The notes: generated from the letters alone by a model not told the origin. A stretch of DNA of 64,000 bases from Dacryopinax spathularia (GCA_037974965.1 JBBPFI010000004.1:1550001-1614000), one strand, 5' to 3'. Positions 18,869-36,615 are shown, numbered from the stretch's first letter. Numbers and translations are program-made.

Positions 18869-20617
18869 TCAAGTCCTCTCTGGAACGGTCGCGGAGTCGG
18901 AGAGAGGCGGCATGGCTGCGATCTTCACAAGAGCGGTCCCCTCTGTCGGTGATTCGGAAACGGTCATTGACAACGAACCGAGATGGGTGGAGGGCACGGT
19001 GCTCGATCCCGATAAGTGGAGCAGTGCGGCGCTGGTCGAGTTCCCTCCACGAGGCTCATCACGTATGGGTCTTGAGGTCTGTAGGACCTGCAGGGCTTCG
19101 TTCTCTTCATTGTCTTCATAGCCCGAGAGGCCCAGTTCCACGGCATCTTGAGTAGGGGCGGACGTGCTGGACTCTACAAGTAGCGGCGCGAAGAGAGGTT
19201 GCTTGTTGATATCCGACCTAGTGGGGAGCTCGATTGGTCGAGGAGGGGGCAATGCTGACGACGTTACTACGGAATCGATAGGGGGAGCGGCGGGCCGAAA
19301 AGGCCCTTCTCTTGTCGGTGACGCCAGTTGGGCAGCCTCGTCTTCCCCAAGGACGGGAATCGGAACCTCCGCACCACTGCTCGCTTGCATCGTCAATACA
19401 CTGAGCGCCGGTCGAGCGTTCGGCTCTTCGTAGGGCGGCTCCTCCTCTTGAGCCTCGATGCCCAAGCCCATCTGCGTCCATGCTCTCACGCTTTTGTCCC
19501 ACCATGCATCAAGAACGTTCCAGCCTTTGTACGTGCCGTTGAGCCTCATGGTCTGGCCCCCATCGGCTCCACCGTGACCACGAGCCCCTCCAGATGGATT
19601 GAAGAAATATCCTTCATACCCCGCATTATCATCACTTCCCTCGCTCGCTCCATCGCTCTGCTGACCAGTCAGCTCGAAACCGGCTCCGCTCTCCAGGTCA
19701 TCGACGAAGGACGCCAGCCATGTTGCCCAACCACCTCCTCCTTCCCCTCGATACAGTACGACTTTCGTGTCGAAATCACGCCCGAAAATGATAACTTGCC
19801 CGTATGTGCCGCCTTCTCCAGGATCAAGATCCACACCCAAATAATTCCCCGCGTGGTCAGTCACCAAGGGCAGCCAGCCCCGCCAGGAGTATTCACGCTT
19901 GATCCAATTTGGCGGGACGGACCGCATTTGCGCTCGTAGCTGTTCATTCGCACCTGTCGTCGGGTCATGGTCCACTTCGCGCCAGAACGACCATTCTGCC
20001 AAGACATCCTCCAACGGCATCAAGCTGAGGCCGAAGAAGAGTCCTTCTGAGCAGCCGCTCGAAGATTCAGGCTCCTGGCCATCAACAACGAGGTACGAGT
20101 CGCGGACAGCGGCAGGCAAAGCGACGCCCAAGTGATTCTCAACTTGCACCAGCACGTCGGGTGTCACCCCATAGTTGAGCGTGTCTCCCAGTTCGGTGAA
20201 CTCATTGGACAGCCATGTGTGGAGGCGAGCCCAGGTCTGTTGTAACGGGGGATACGGCGGTAATGGGGACGCGGGAGTGCGATGCAAGGGTAAGAGATGA
20301 CTGGTGTGTCTTGTGGAAGCGATACCTCGCTCTTCCGGGAATATGTGCTCGGAGTAGGGCATACGGGATCCCTCTATTCGATCGGAAGACGATCGTCCTT
20401 GTTCATCGGAATTTCGTCGAGGTGGATACGTGAAAGCTAAAGGCGATTCCGTCGACGAGCTTCTGGAGAATGAGTTGCGAATCGAAGGGGAATGTTGCGG
20501 AAGGGAGAAGGCATCTTGTGTACTTGATATGGCCTGCTGACGTCTAGCGTTCCGTACAGGATAATCATCACGGCTAGAGGCAGAGAAGAAGGATGATATT
20601 GCCCGAAAGAAGGCCAT
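18869..20617 (-). CDS. SMI1: SMI1/KNR4 family cell-wall synthesis regulator
   Basis: One uninterrupted frame of 582 residues. The SMI1/KNR4 fold spans about 130-320: AWARLHTWLSNEFTELGDTLNYGVT is the conserved entry, followed by LEVHLGVALPAAVRDSYLVV-type sequence, LFFGLSLMPLEDVLAEW, WIKREYSWRGWLPLVTDHAG, NYLGVDLDPGEGGTYGQVII and WATWLASFVDDLESG. In yeast this protein links the cell-integrity MAP kinase pathway to glucan synthesis. The ~260-residue C-terminal part is low-complexity (Pro/Ser/Glu), like the disordered ends of yeast Knr4. Intronless, unlike most neighbours. Its 3' end faces the WD40 gene. Confidence 0.9.
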   Translation of the reverse strand: MAFFRAISSFFSASSRDDYPVRNARRQQAISSTQDAFSLPQHSPSIRNSFSRSSSTESPLAFTYPPRRNSDEQGRSSSDRIEGSRMPYSEHIFPEERGIASTRHTSHLLPLHRTPASPLPPYPPLQQTWARLHTWLSNEFTELGDTLNYGVTPDVLVQVENHLGVALPAAVRDSYLVVDGQEPESSSGCSEGLFFGLSLMPLEDVLAEWSFWREVDHDPTTGANEQLRAQMRSVPPNWIKREYSWRGWLPLVTDHAGNYLGVDLDPGEGGTYGQVIIFGRDFDTKVVLYRGEGGGGWATWLASFVDDLESGAGFELTGQQSDGASEGSDDNAGYEGYFFNPSGGARGHGGADGGQTMRLNGTYKGWNVLDAWWDKSVRAWTQMGLGIEAQEEEPPYEEPNARPALSVLTMQASSGAEVPIPVLGEDEAAQLASPTREGPFRPAAPPIDSVVTSSALPPPRPIELPTRSDINKQPLFAPLLVESSTSAPTQDAVELGLSGYEDNEENEALQVLQTSRPIRDEPRGGNSTSAALLHLSGSSTVPSTHLGSLSMTVSESPTEGTALVKIAAMPPLSDSATVPERT

Positions 20618-21180
20618 TCTGACGGTTGCGTTCCTACGGCAGGTTTGAGATGCGGACGGGATGATATAGCAAGATCGTGCTCACAGCGCAAGACCAGTCC
20701 ACCCGGCATCAAGCAGCCAGCGCGTCCTTGTGTTACGGGGTTCGATGTGGAGGATATAACAAACGATTTCAGCAAATGTCGAGGTCGAAGGTGAAGGCGT
20801 TGAAGACGGTATGGCGGCTGGCGCGCGGTAGACGGCGGGGAGCACCCGTACCAGGGCATTCGGGCACCGTCTTAGCCCTTCTCACGCGTCATGATCGATA
20901 CACGGAACCAAACCTGCCTGGGTGTACTGTAGCGGACGAGGCGCTTGTACTTGTATACCATCATGGCATCCTGTATAGTAACTAACTAGTGGAGACTCAT
21001 GCGCGAGGCTGGTATGGCATGGCTTTCAAATGCGTGTCATACAATGTGTCGACCTTGCCAAATCCTGGGATCTTGGGTCTCGTCTCATCTCTTTCGGACA
21101 TGGCTCCCCCGTCCACACTGAGCAGTACCATCCCACCGCGTATGACGGCGAGACCCAAGCCCAAGCCTGGCGCAACCCAG
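20618..21180. promoter_or_regulatory. SMI1 upstream region / SCOT 3' flank
   Basis: About 560 bp between two minus-strand genes. No recognisable gene or clear promoter box. Confidence 0.4.
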
Positions 21181-23573
21181 CTACGCAATGCCGGGCGCGA
21201 CCTTGAAGTCACAACCAGTCTTCGCCTTCACCTCCTCCAGAGATACGCCTTCCGCAAGCTCAAGCAGAGTCAACCCGCCTTCCTTCCTATTCACTTCGAA
21301 CACGGCCTACCGATCAAGTCAGTTCCGACTCAGATGGATCCGTAGCAGCGTAGCTCTTACAAGGTCGGTGATAATCTTGCTCACGCAGCGCGCCCCAGTA
21401 AGTGGTAGGTCGCATTCAGCAAGGATTTTGGGAGCGCCATCTTTCGCTATACGCCGATCCATCAGCATGACCAAGACTATTGGACGATTAATATCGTACC
21501 TGTATGATCCATCACCACGACCACCTTAGTTCCATCTGGGTTAGAGACCAAATCCATAGCACCACCCATGCCTGTAGCCATTGCTTAGCCCTCGTGGCAT
21601 ACACACTGAATGGTGACAGCTAACCCTTGACCATCTTTCCTGGTATCATGTAATTCGCTATGTCCCCATTTTGGGAAACCTGCATTGCCTGTGATGTAAC
21701 GTCAAAATGGTCCGTTGTCCGTCGTGCCCAAAGAGCACGCACTCCCAACATGGAGACGTCGATGTGACCTCCTCGGATCATAGCGAATGACTCGGTCGAG
21801 TCTGCCAATGGGTGAGCCAGAACGTATAGAAGAGGTATGCTCGCCTTACCGAAGACCGAAGCCCCAGGGAGCAGAGTGACTGCAAGCAAAGCCATAGGTT
21901 CAGATACTAATGCTGCAGTTTGGCAACTCCATACACACCAGTTTCCTTACCCGCATTTATGATATCGGCGTCAACAGTTTCTTCCGTCGGATACGGGCCC
22001 ATACCTAAGCAAGATGCAGGTTCAATCATGAATCTGCTGCTCATCGTTGATGGCACTCACCCAGGATTCCGTTTTCACTCTGCAGCCAGACAGAAACTCC
22101 AGGAGGAAGATGGCCAGGTACGAGAGTTGGCATCCCTACCCCCAAATTGACATAATCACCATTCTTGAGCTCCTTTGCTGCACGTTTGACAATACGATCA
22201 CGGCGTTGTTGGCCGGCGGAAGGCTCCTCGGCAGGTGCGTCGGGTGTGGAGCCCTTACCGGAAGAGGAGGAAGGAGAGAGCGTCATAAACTCTATCTGCT
22301 TTGGCGCCGTCGCTTGAACAATACGGTTGACGTAAATTCCAGGGAGATCTGCACGCGATCAGCGGGAATTAGTGGTAGAAGAACGGCACATACGGATATG
22401 GTTCGGATCCAGCGAGCCGACAGGAACGATGTGCTCAGCCTACCCCGAACGTTCAAAGTACTCAGGCGCCGCGTCAGTCGAGCATGCTTACCTCCACAAT
22501 CGTGAGCTTGGCATTCCTAGCCATTACGCTGCTAAAATTATTCGCGGTATAGCTGTATACCAGAATAGGATACTGGTGAAATAGAGGCATAAGATATGAA
22601 GGGCTCTGCTCACCGGAAAACACAGTTGCCCGACTCATCGGCCTTCCAAACATGCACAAACGCCACGTCTCCAGGTAATGCCGTCTCCATAATGTATTTT
22701 TTGCCGTTGAATTCACGCGACTCTCGCTTGCGACCTTCTTCTAGAACTCCTTCCTTGAAGCCGCCGGGCTTGTATCGCATAGGAATCGTGCCATATTCGA
22801 CAGCAGTCGATGCCCCTGTCGGTGTATAAAAGGCTGGGATACCAGCAGCGTGAGCCCGCAGGCGCTCAGCAATAGTACCTACAAGAGCGCGGTCAGCCCG
22901 CTCAATCAAACAACCAGTATGTACTCACCTTGTGGCGTGAGTTCGAGCGCCACCTTCCCCGACAAATACAGCGACTCGAAGTGCTTGTTACTAAGAGCAG
23001 CTTGAGAACCTTTCACAAGTATACACTCTCATACGCACGTCCCAATGTACGAGGCGATCATCTTGCTGATCTGTCCCGTATGCAATAGAAGACCTGCCCC
23101 GTATTGTATGAGTCCCAATAGATTGCACGCAAGAAGACAGCAGCCCACCGAGGCCCCTTTTGCCGACGCCTGCATTGTTCGAGACTGCTGTGAGATCGGT
23201 AACCTCCGAACGACGTGATAAGGCTTCTATGAGCGTATCTGCAGGAGACGTCAATTGCACCTTCAAGCGGTTGTGGTTATATGAACAAACCAGGTGTACC
23301 ACACAGCCCAAAACCTGGAGAGAGGTTAGCGTTGAATCTCTGACATCGGGCAACTTGCTCCTTACCTCCACTTAGCAATGTCTGGCCCGACTGAACGTCC
23401 TTGATCGCCTCATCAACACTCTCCCAAACCTTAGAGGCTTTCGGGACCGCAAGTGCGGTAGGAGTGCTGTAATAACGGGCAGCCTACACCATATAAATAT
23501 CGGTCTGGAGGCTGTAGGGGGGGTCACTCACAGGCACAGTTGCAATCCTGCATGCAGCCAGGCGGCCCAACAT
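21181..23573 (-). CDS. Succinyl-CoA:3-ketoacid CoA-transferase (SCOT), mitochondrial
   Basis: SCOT moves CoA from succinyl-CoA to acetoacetate in ketone-body use. A multi-exon minus-strand gene. It opens [14 protein letters not shown], an intron, then [20 protein letters not shown], a typical Arg/Ala/Ser-rich mitochondrial presequence. Next come [27 protein letters not shown] (CoA-binding glycine loop), [33 protein letters not shown] and [11 protein letters not shown]. The second half begins [20 protein letters not shown] with [11 protein letters not shown] carrying the catalytic Glu, then [36 protein letters not shown] and a C-terminus [11 protein letters not shown] ending at 21181. Both halves sit on one chain, as in animal SCOT. 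At least seven introns are needed; I did not fix every junction. Confidence 0.93.
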
Positions 23574-24155
23574 TGTGGTGGAACGGAATAAGGATTGCGG
23601 CCAGCACCAGCTGCACTTTCGTCAAGTGGAAAGTAGTGCTCCTAACGGCTCAACGTTGTACCGATCACCGGGTAGACGCATATAGCAGGCCATTAGAGGG
23701 GCTAGGGGTCCATGAGCGTGTATACAATTAACCCTGCCTTTGGCGCAGCCTACCTAGTTTAGTCGCGCTCACTCTTGCCAGCAGCAACAAGGTACCGTGC
23801 GACTACTCTAAGACCACCCCGCCTGTTGCACTGCGCGACCAGGCCAGAATGTTTGCGTACAGGAAACGATCCGACTTCCCCACACTGTAGCTGTTCGACT
23901 GCCAAATCTCCAACGCTCTACAAGCCTGACGGGGGAGGCATAAGCATGCGACCCGTGGAGGCTCGATATGCCGGATAAGAAATCTGAACGTAATGGGATC
24001 ACGATTCTCGGAAGTGAATGGACGACCCCCGGCGGATATCCACATGGTAATGGGAAGAAACACGAAAAGCACGTCTGCCGGCCTCAAAGATACACTCGCG
24101 GCGCACAAAGGAATTAGTGAACAGTATACGTAGGACAGGAGGGCAAAACGTGCCA
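23574..24155. promoter_or_regulatory. SCOT upstream region / PABP 3' flank
   Basis: About 580 bp between tandem minus-strand genes. Several short frames on both strands, none convincing. Confidence 0.4.
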
Positions 24156-27055
<2,900 letters not shown>

Positions 27056-28447
27056 ATGGATACCGATCTCTTGGTTGCCCTCGTATTGTCGTCGGTTCAG
27101 CGTGCCGACGTGTCCACCGAAGCGGCACTACAAGCGCTCGCCGACGCCGACGGCGATGTTGATTGCGCTATTGCGACGCTCTCGCGCGGTAGGAAACGAC
27201 AGCGCGAGGCTGGCTTAACACGATGGTTAAACATTGCCAGCGGGTCGAACGTCCCTGCCGACACGTCTGAGTCTGACATACGAGTGTCTGCACCTCGGTC
27301 TCCTCCTCCGAAGAAATCACAGAGCTCGACTGCTCTCCGCAATGCGCAACGACCGCTGGCCCGTCTGCCACCCCTCACACTTGCTACTCCTGAGCTCGTT
27401 GCTCTGCATACACCCACTACTCTCCACGGGCTCGTTTTGCCGCAGGAACTGGCGTGCCAACTGTTCTACCATCTTATCAGAGAGGCGGAGACTTGGTCGC
27501 GGAATTCCTGGTATCTCTTTGACAGGATGGTGACGTCCCCTCATCGCACGGCTTTCTTTGTGCGATCCTGCCCTGTAGGGATGTCGAGTTTGCAGGAAAT
27601 GACCAACTTTTGGTAATGCTGAATACCGTCTGCGAAGTTACAGTGCCAATCTTTCTAACGCAGGTACAACGGTAAAACCATTCACTCACCTACGCCATTT
27701 CCTCCGATTCTGGAGCAAACTTGTCGTCTTATCGAACCCATTGTGCTGAGGGAGATGAAGAAGCGCCATCGGTATCCTCTCGAATGGGCTGGAGATCCTA
27801 TGTGGATGGCGACTGTGGCGGCTGCCAATTGCTACGATGGTATGAAGGAAGGCGTCGGATACCATGCCGATGCCCTCACTTGTGAGCACGCCGGTAACCC
27901 GACATCGTCGACTCACAACGGACTTACACAATTAGACCTCGGCCCTCAGTGTACCATTGCAAGCTTGTCCCTGGGCTGTGAGCGACGTTTTCGTTTGAGG
28001 GAAACTCTTTCCCCTGATCCTCTACGACTACCGCGCACCTTCGACATACCACTACCGCACAATTCCCTCCTTATCATGCATCCCCCAACACAGGAGCGCT
28101 TCAAACACTCTATTCCTCCTCAAACGAAGCTGGACGTCTTCCGGCCGCCCATCCCGCAGAGTTCGCGCTCGGAAACGCAAGCATACAATCAAAGAATCAA
28201 TGTTACATTTCGATTCTATCGCCCCGATTTCTGCAAGTCTATACCCAAATGCCAATGCGGTGTACCGGCGATCCTCCGGCCAGATCTCAAGGGATTGTCT
28301 GCTGGAAAAGGAAAGGGAGATACAGAGTTTCGCTACTTCTGGCAATGTGACGCTGGCAAAGTACAGGAAGGCCGGGGATGCGGCATGTGGCAATTACTGG
28401 ATTGGCAGGCTGAGCGCCGAGGACCTATGCGGATAACGTCGGCGTGA
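27056..28447 (+). CDS. AlkB-like 2OG-Fe(II) dioxygenase with CUE and GRF zinc-finger domains
   Basis: Exons 27056-27612, 27664-27881 and 27936-28447 join to 428 residues. The N-terminus (about 1-45) is a CUE-like ubiquitin-binding helix bundle: MDTDLLVALVLSSVQRADVS and AALQALADADGDVDCAIATL. The AlkB core spans about 110-330. GYHADALTYLG gives the H-x-D iron ligands, HNSLLIMHPPTQERFKHSIP the distal His, and NQRINVTFRFYR the 2OG-binding Arg, as in ALKBH2/3-type DNA/RNA demethylases. The C-terminus is a GRF zinc finger (KCQCGVPAILR ... FRYFWQCDAG ... GCGMWQLLDW), which binds single-stranded nucleic acid in APE2 and TOP3A. The architecture fits alkylation repair coupled to ubiquitin, an inference. 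Intron 2 is 54 nt, in frame and stop-free. Confidence 0.9.
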
Positions 28448-31400
28448 CGGCTCGATGTTCATCTGCTGCTCCTAGACGCGTACTTTCGATGCAATGCGGG
28501 TAGATAGGGACAGGTATAAGAATTACTGAACAGTGCGCGGGAGTCTTTGCTTCCTTTCCCGGGCGGGCACCCATAGGAACATCAACAGCAACGCGCAGAC
28601 TGCACATCCTAACACTTCACAGAAAACATCGCCCAAGGCCGATCAACGTCTTGCGACTGTGCCGGTTGGATTCCACGCACGAACTCAGCAGGAATACCTT
28701 GCACTGCAGTGCGGCCCTCACTCTCTACACACAATGACATTTTTTGGAACCTCTGTGCGCGCAGCAGCAGGTTACTTGTTAATGGCTGGTTTAAGCCGGG
28801 ATGCTCATTCCTGGAAGGTGCTCCATTGAATGGCGCGACGCAGCGATTGTAGCTACTAAGCATACTCAGTCACATGAAATCTTCCACCCTGTGGTGGATT
28901 CTTCAAGGCCTTGAAGGTTGAGAGACCAATATGGACGAGGAAACACTGCCAGTAATACTCCTCATCATCTTGTAAACAGCATCATTGGAGGCCATTTGGC
29001 GTTGTCTAGTCTTCAGAGTGTTGGTGTACTGTTGGCATGTCAATGGTGATGACAGGCACAACCCCTCTAATAACAAACAAGAGGGAGAAAGAGGGATTTC
29101 ACTTGTAATACAAACAGCCAGAGAGGTCTAACATTCGGTCCAAAGAAACTCTGCAAGAGACATTACGCAGAACCCAACTGACTACGTCTGCCAGGTCAGG
29201 TCAGAAGGAATCAACTGTGTAACAGGATGCTGTGAGAACAGATGAATGTTGTATACTGCAAAAACATATGCAGGGATGTTCCATGTGTTGTAGAGGTTAA
29301 AGGCTGCACCATTGCCTTGCAGCTTGCTGCCCCATGGAGCCAAATTTGGCCTGGAGTTTGAGCAGACAGTGGGTGTGAGGGCAACCATTATCAGCAATGA
29401 GGGTACCTCCGGTGAACTGCGCTGTGTGGGGAAATCATAGGTGCAAATCTATATATTCTGTTTCCACTGACCCAATGCTCAAGGATGCAAGAAAGGAAAT
29501 GACCCGCATTGGCACATGCTGTACGCAAATGAGAGTCATAACCCAGTTGGTTGCTCTTCTGAGGAACTCGCCGTGTGGGGTTCTGTCAAAAAGGTCCAAC
29601 TCTTCGTCCGGTTTGGTTGTCAACCCACAGTACCAGAATGGAAGCATTCACTTTGATCATCATAGGTTCTCCAAAACGACCACGATGCCGTACCATGCAT
29701 GCGCAAGGTGTCCAGAGAGGTGGTTTTCCCTGTGCCTTCCGCATGCTACTGGATCTGTCTCGGACTCGGTAGACGACTGACAACCACATACTTATTTATG
29801 TACCTATCCCAGTAACTATGGTCACATTATGCGAGTCTGTGGCGGATTGGATGGAGGTGACACATGCTGGTATAGGTCCAATAACAGAATGCCTTCTGGT
29901 TTGGCTTCGCAGGCAATTGTTCGATCTACAAGAACCTGCTGTCAGTGTTTACCACAATAGAGCTGGGCAAAGTCGGGTGTTACGCATGATAAGCTTCCAA
30001 AACGGGAAACCGATTACAGGATCGCAGTAAACAGAGGATACTAGAGAGCTTCTGCATACGGGTGACGAATGCGGGGTCCCGGACCCTGGCCGGCGAAGCT
30101 TTTGAACGTAATGAGTGTGGCCGTAGGAATCTCTTTGCTGTCCTACTCGAGCGTAGCTTGTATTTTAGGCAGATCGGTTCAGGTATACGTCGGATGGTAA
30201 ACCAGCGCAACACGCCTCAGTCTCCCACCGAAAGTAACGCTTCTGATAAGCCAACTCAGGGTGGGTGGTGAACCTGATCAGGCTCGGCAATTGGGACCAG
30301 CCTTGAATTATCGTGCCCTGCTGTGTCCGTATCAACAATGTAATAAGGAGCATTGGTATGTGGGAAAGGGGGAGCAATGACAGCCGCAAGTTTGTACGAC
30401 ATGTACAAGTTGCTCACAAGGGGGCTCAGGGTCCTTGGGCAGCGCCCTACTTGGCCAGGTAATTGAGACTTATCCTATGTGTTGCTGGGTCTGCAGGTCA
30501 CTTGTGGAAATTTGTTTCTTTGAAAAGGATACTATTAACAAGCTCCCACATAGAGCATTGGCATCAGCTACAGTGGAGCAAATGTAAGTCATGAGTATTG
30601 AAACCTGTTGAGAAGAGGCAAGTTAGAGCTTAAGCCAATAAGTATACCACAGGTCCCAAGCAGCTTCAGCAATCCCAAGATAATTTTGGGACAAATTCTA
30701 GAAAATGAACTTTAGATAAACAATGACTTGAAACTCAGCATTGGAGTTTGGCCTAGGGTACTCTGATTGGAAACCACCCCACTTTGCTATCAAAACTATA
30801 GCGTCTGCACCTTATTGACCCTTACATTTGAACTTAACTCCCTATAACCACCCCGTGACCGGCATTGGAGGGAGAAAGAAGCCCGGGAGGAGGGCGTCCT
30901 AGGAATAGCGCTCCCGAAAGAGGGCATCGGAGGAATTACCTCTACCCTGGCAGTGCCGAAACGCTCCCCAGATTCGCGGCCGAGGGTCATTCGGTCGGAA
31001 GGGGTCATCCAGGCCAGTCGCTTTAAGTAATTCGGTCAAGTCAGCTGTGAATGGTGCCAAATCGCGCGGTCAAGTGACTCAAGAAAGGTCGGAACGTCTT
31101 GCTTCAAGTTGTAGAGCCAGAGACGTGCCCTCCCTGTCCTTGAATGTACCTTCTTCAAGTATGAATTGGTACGGAAGGGAATATTATTCCGGGTTCACCA
31201 GTGATGGTGCTTGTAGCGAGAAGCAGAGTGAGTTTGTTCCCGGTGGTCGGCGAATCCCGTGTTGGCCAGGCGCGCGAGGGATCACCTTTTGCCCCCTTAT
31301 CCGCAGAGGTTAGAAAGTCGCGCGTGACGATTGGCCACCCGATTCCGGTCGCCCGCGGGGTCGAACGCCACTCTGAACACCCGGTTCCTTGGTTGTGGCC

Positions 31401-31538
31401 ATCGAGGGAAGAGATTACAACCGCTTCGGCCGCCCTTGCTGCCTCTCAACCTCTCAAGCCGACGACGTTGTCAACCCCTCTTCCTTCCCACACCGTCAGC
31501 GGCAATAGCGCAACGTTCAGTCATTGACGCCCTTCACC
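28448..31538. other. 3.1-kb AT-richer gene desert with probable degraded repeats
   Basis: Base composition shifts toward A+T from about 28860 to 30850, with only short, stop-riddled frames. Some minus-strand stretches (29.2-29.8 kb) look like eroded coding sequence but match no family I can name. The last ~600 bp (30.9-31.5 kb) is GC-richer and should contain the SDH1 promoter and 5' UTR. No TIRs or direct repeats were found by eye. Confidence 0.45.
31330..31334 (-). promoter_or_regulatory. Inverted CCAAT box upstream of SDH1
   Basis: ATTGG, within GACGATTGGCC, lies about 205 bp before the SDH1 ATG. Respiratory genes in many fungi are controlled by the CCAAT-binding HAP2/3/5 complex, so the position is suggestive. 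A single 5-mer is weak evidence. Confidence 0.35.
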
Positions 31539-34104
<2,566 letters not shown>

Positions 34105-34407
34105 GCGTTACATACGAAAGCAGCCTTGTTGGCGTCGAAGCAGGAGCTCCTTGCCGTTGGCCTCTGAAGCGCTGCAAACAACGTGGTTCTTCCTTCTTTC
34201 GTCTCCTGTACTCGTCGCGATTTGCTGTTGTCATGCGTGGATACGTAGGGTGAGGCTGCTGAAAAGCCCAATTCCATATATCTACAACTGCCATGCTTTG
34301 CGCGGTGAATGGGGCCTCGTATCGGAATTCCGCGCCAAGCTCGTACCAATAAAGCCATTGCGGTTGGGCCATAACACGAGATGGTGTAGTAGTTCCAGTC
34401 CTACTGA
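34105..34407. other. Convergent gap, SDH1 / TBC gene
   Basis: Both genes end here; only 3' UTR sequence is expected. No gene seen. Confidence 0.5.
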
Positions 34408-36615
34408 TCATCCCCGTAATGCACCCAAAGGGTCTAAACTTCGCTCTGTCTTCTGTTCTGCTGGCCTTGTCTTGCCATGATTCTGTAAGGCAATGTCTCC
34501 TGAAGGAACACGTGATTCCTTGGATTGCTGACCCATCGCAGAGGCCACTACAGGTGTGGATGTGACCTTGCTGCCGGACGATGCCGCAGATCGATCTTGG
34601 CCTGTCGCGGGCTTCGCCATGTAAGGCACTCTCGGTAGAGTCGCGCTGACCGTACTCGTGCTAGCCAGGCTGCCTGGGTCGGGTAGCAAGGTCCTCACTT
34701 CAGGTTCATCGACAGATACTGGACGTTGCGGGTCATCGCCTGCTGACGGCCCTGCCGGCGACGCTGGGAGGGTCACTGCGATGAGAGACGGTGACGTCCT
34801 CTGGCGCAAGGAATTGGAGGTGCTCCTGTCCAAGAGGATATCTCGCACGTGTTCGATAGAGCGTAATGCATTATCTCGCCGGTCAGAGGACACGTCGGCT
34901 TCCTGAAGAGTATGCAACGCAACGGTAAGAGCACGAGCCAGGTCTTCTGTTTGACTACGATTCCGCCACAGCTGTTCGGATACGCCGGTTGGCAAGTTCG
35001 AATTGGATATGACTGGAGGTGACCCAAGCGGCACTACTTGCGTCGGAAATGATCGTGAGATGTTGGAAGCCAGGTCGGGTAGTCCTTTCTGTGCAACAGC
35101 GTCAGCGCGAGACGGAGGAGACCCAGACTGAGGATTGCCCACCCGCAGTTCGGCCACCGTCGAGGCAAACACTCGATTCAGAGCAGTGGTATCCGCACGC
35201 TCCAAAAGGTTACGGGAGATTATGTCCGAGAGGCCCATTGACGTTCTCTCGGCTCCACGTTCCGGTTTATGGATGGCATTCATGACGGGCATCCGAATGT
35301 GCTCAGGACGCTGTGGCGATTTCATCTCAATGGGGATGCCGAGTTTATCGCGGTTTTGCAGCATTACCGTGACTCCTGCGGCTGGGACCGGATTCTCGCG
35401 GATCAACATAGCCTGCCTCACAAGTAACGAAGGCTCAAGATCTTCCGTGGCTGGATAGCGCAGGAGATAAGTTAGGATCGTCGTGTAGTCTTCAGTGGAG
35501 AACACTGTGGGAGATAAGTTAGCCTGCTGCCTGTGCGGCCGAAGACAGTTTCTCTTCACGTACGGTGATTTCGAATTCGTAGAAGCATGGCAACGCATAT
35601 CCATTCGGCGAGGTCAAGGGAAGCGTCTGCCGCGAACAGGCAGTCCCAAATAGCCATGGAGTTCCGCATGTCAAATTCTCTTGTGAACATTAGTCGCAAC
35701 CATCGTCTCGCGCAGCAGTCAAAAGGTATTCTACGATGTTTGAGAGGCGGAACTTACATTCCGTAAATTTGGGGCTCGATGCCGACCGCGCTCAGATGCG
35801 CCCAAAGCGCAGGATCAACAGACCTCAGTTCTTGATCTTGTATCCTCCTACAAATGTGGATGACTGGAGCCTCCCATTTCTGTAGCTCCGGACCACCACC
35901 GGCTCCCTTCTCAGGATTCCGCCAATCGTACCAACGCGCCGCTCCTTTCATGAGCATGCTGAAAAGAGCGAAGACATCGGCGGAGACGTGTTCCCGAGCG
36001 CAAAACTCGATCAACTCCTCGTCGTCCAGACCACAATCTTCAGAAAGGGAATCGGTGTCGACCGCCAGAAGTATAGCCCCGCAAAGCTCATGCATGCCTT
36101 GCCGATAACCGATATGCGCGTGAGTGATTGAGTATAAGAAAAGTATGTCCGTGAGTCGCTCATGAATATGCGAAGACAAGAAGTATGGGACCTCTGGAAA
36201 TCTAAGAGCTCTTGAGCGGTGTCAAAAGGCCGTATTAGATGGCTGCCCACATCCTGTCCACATCTTGGCGAATGACCTTCCTCAGCTCATAGTCAGCAAA
36301 CCATTGCTGCCACGGATTCTAGGCGGAAATAGCTGCATTAGCAGACGATCCACGGCTTGGAAGCAGGATGCATACGCGAGCATCTAGGCTCAACGGGTTG
36401 TTTTTCTCCCAACCACCCCCCTGTCCGGACAATTCGCGGGGAGAGGCATCACCAGAACCCTGATCCCGCATTCGGAACTCTGCGAGGGAAGTGCCGTCCG
36501 GTGGGCGTAACCGTAGAGAGGCGAGGTCGGCGTATGTAATGCGCGCACTGCGTAGCACAGGAAGGCAAGCAGTAGCAGTGACTGAGCGAGAGTTGACTAA
36601 AGGTGATTCCGGCAT
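34408..36615 (-). CDS. TBC-domain Rab GTPase-activating protein, TBC1D5-like
   Basis: TBC proteins speed GTP hydrolysis by Rab GTPases. Minus-strand reading: MPESPLVNSRS, then ARITYADLASLRL, NNPLSLDA, NPWQQWFADYELRKVIRQDV with DRMW carrying the arginine finger (I-R-Q-D-V-D-R, usually followed by T), and SSHIHERLTDILFLYSI. The glutamine finger is in HIGYRQGMHELCGAIL. EFCAREHVSADVFALFSMLM and HICRRIQDQELRSVDPALWA follow. GYRQGMHEL resembles the YKQGMHEL of TBC1D5, which acts on Rab7 at endosomes with retromer. The ~400-residue C-terminal part (34408-35530) has a final TBC helix region, then Ser/Pro-rich sequence. Several introns; not every junction was fixed. Confidence 0.85.

Noticed and set aside
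28860-29790. A minus-strand gene in the gene desert
   Set aside because: Short frames with many stops, no ATG and no recognisable domain; treated as degraded sequence.
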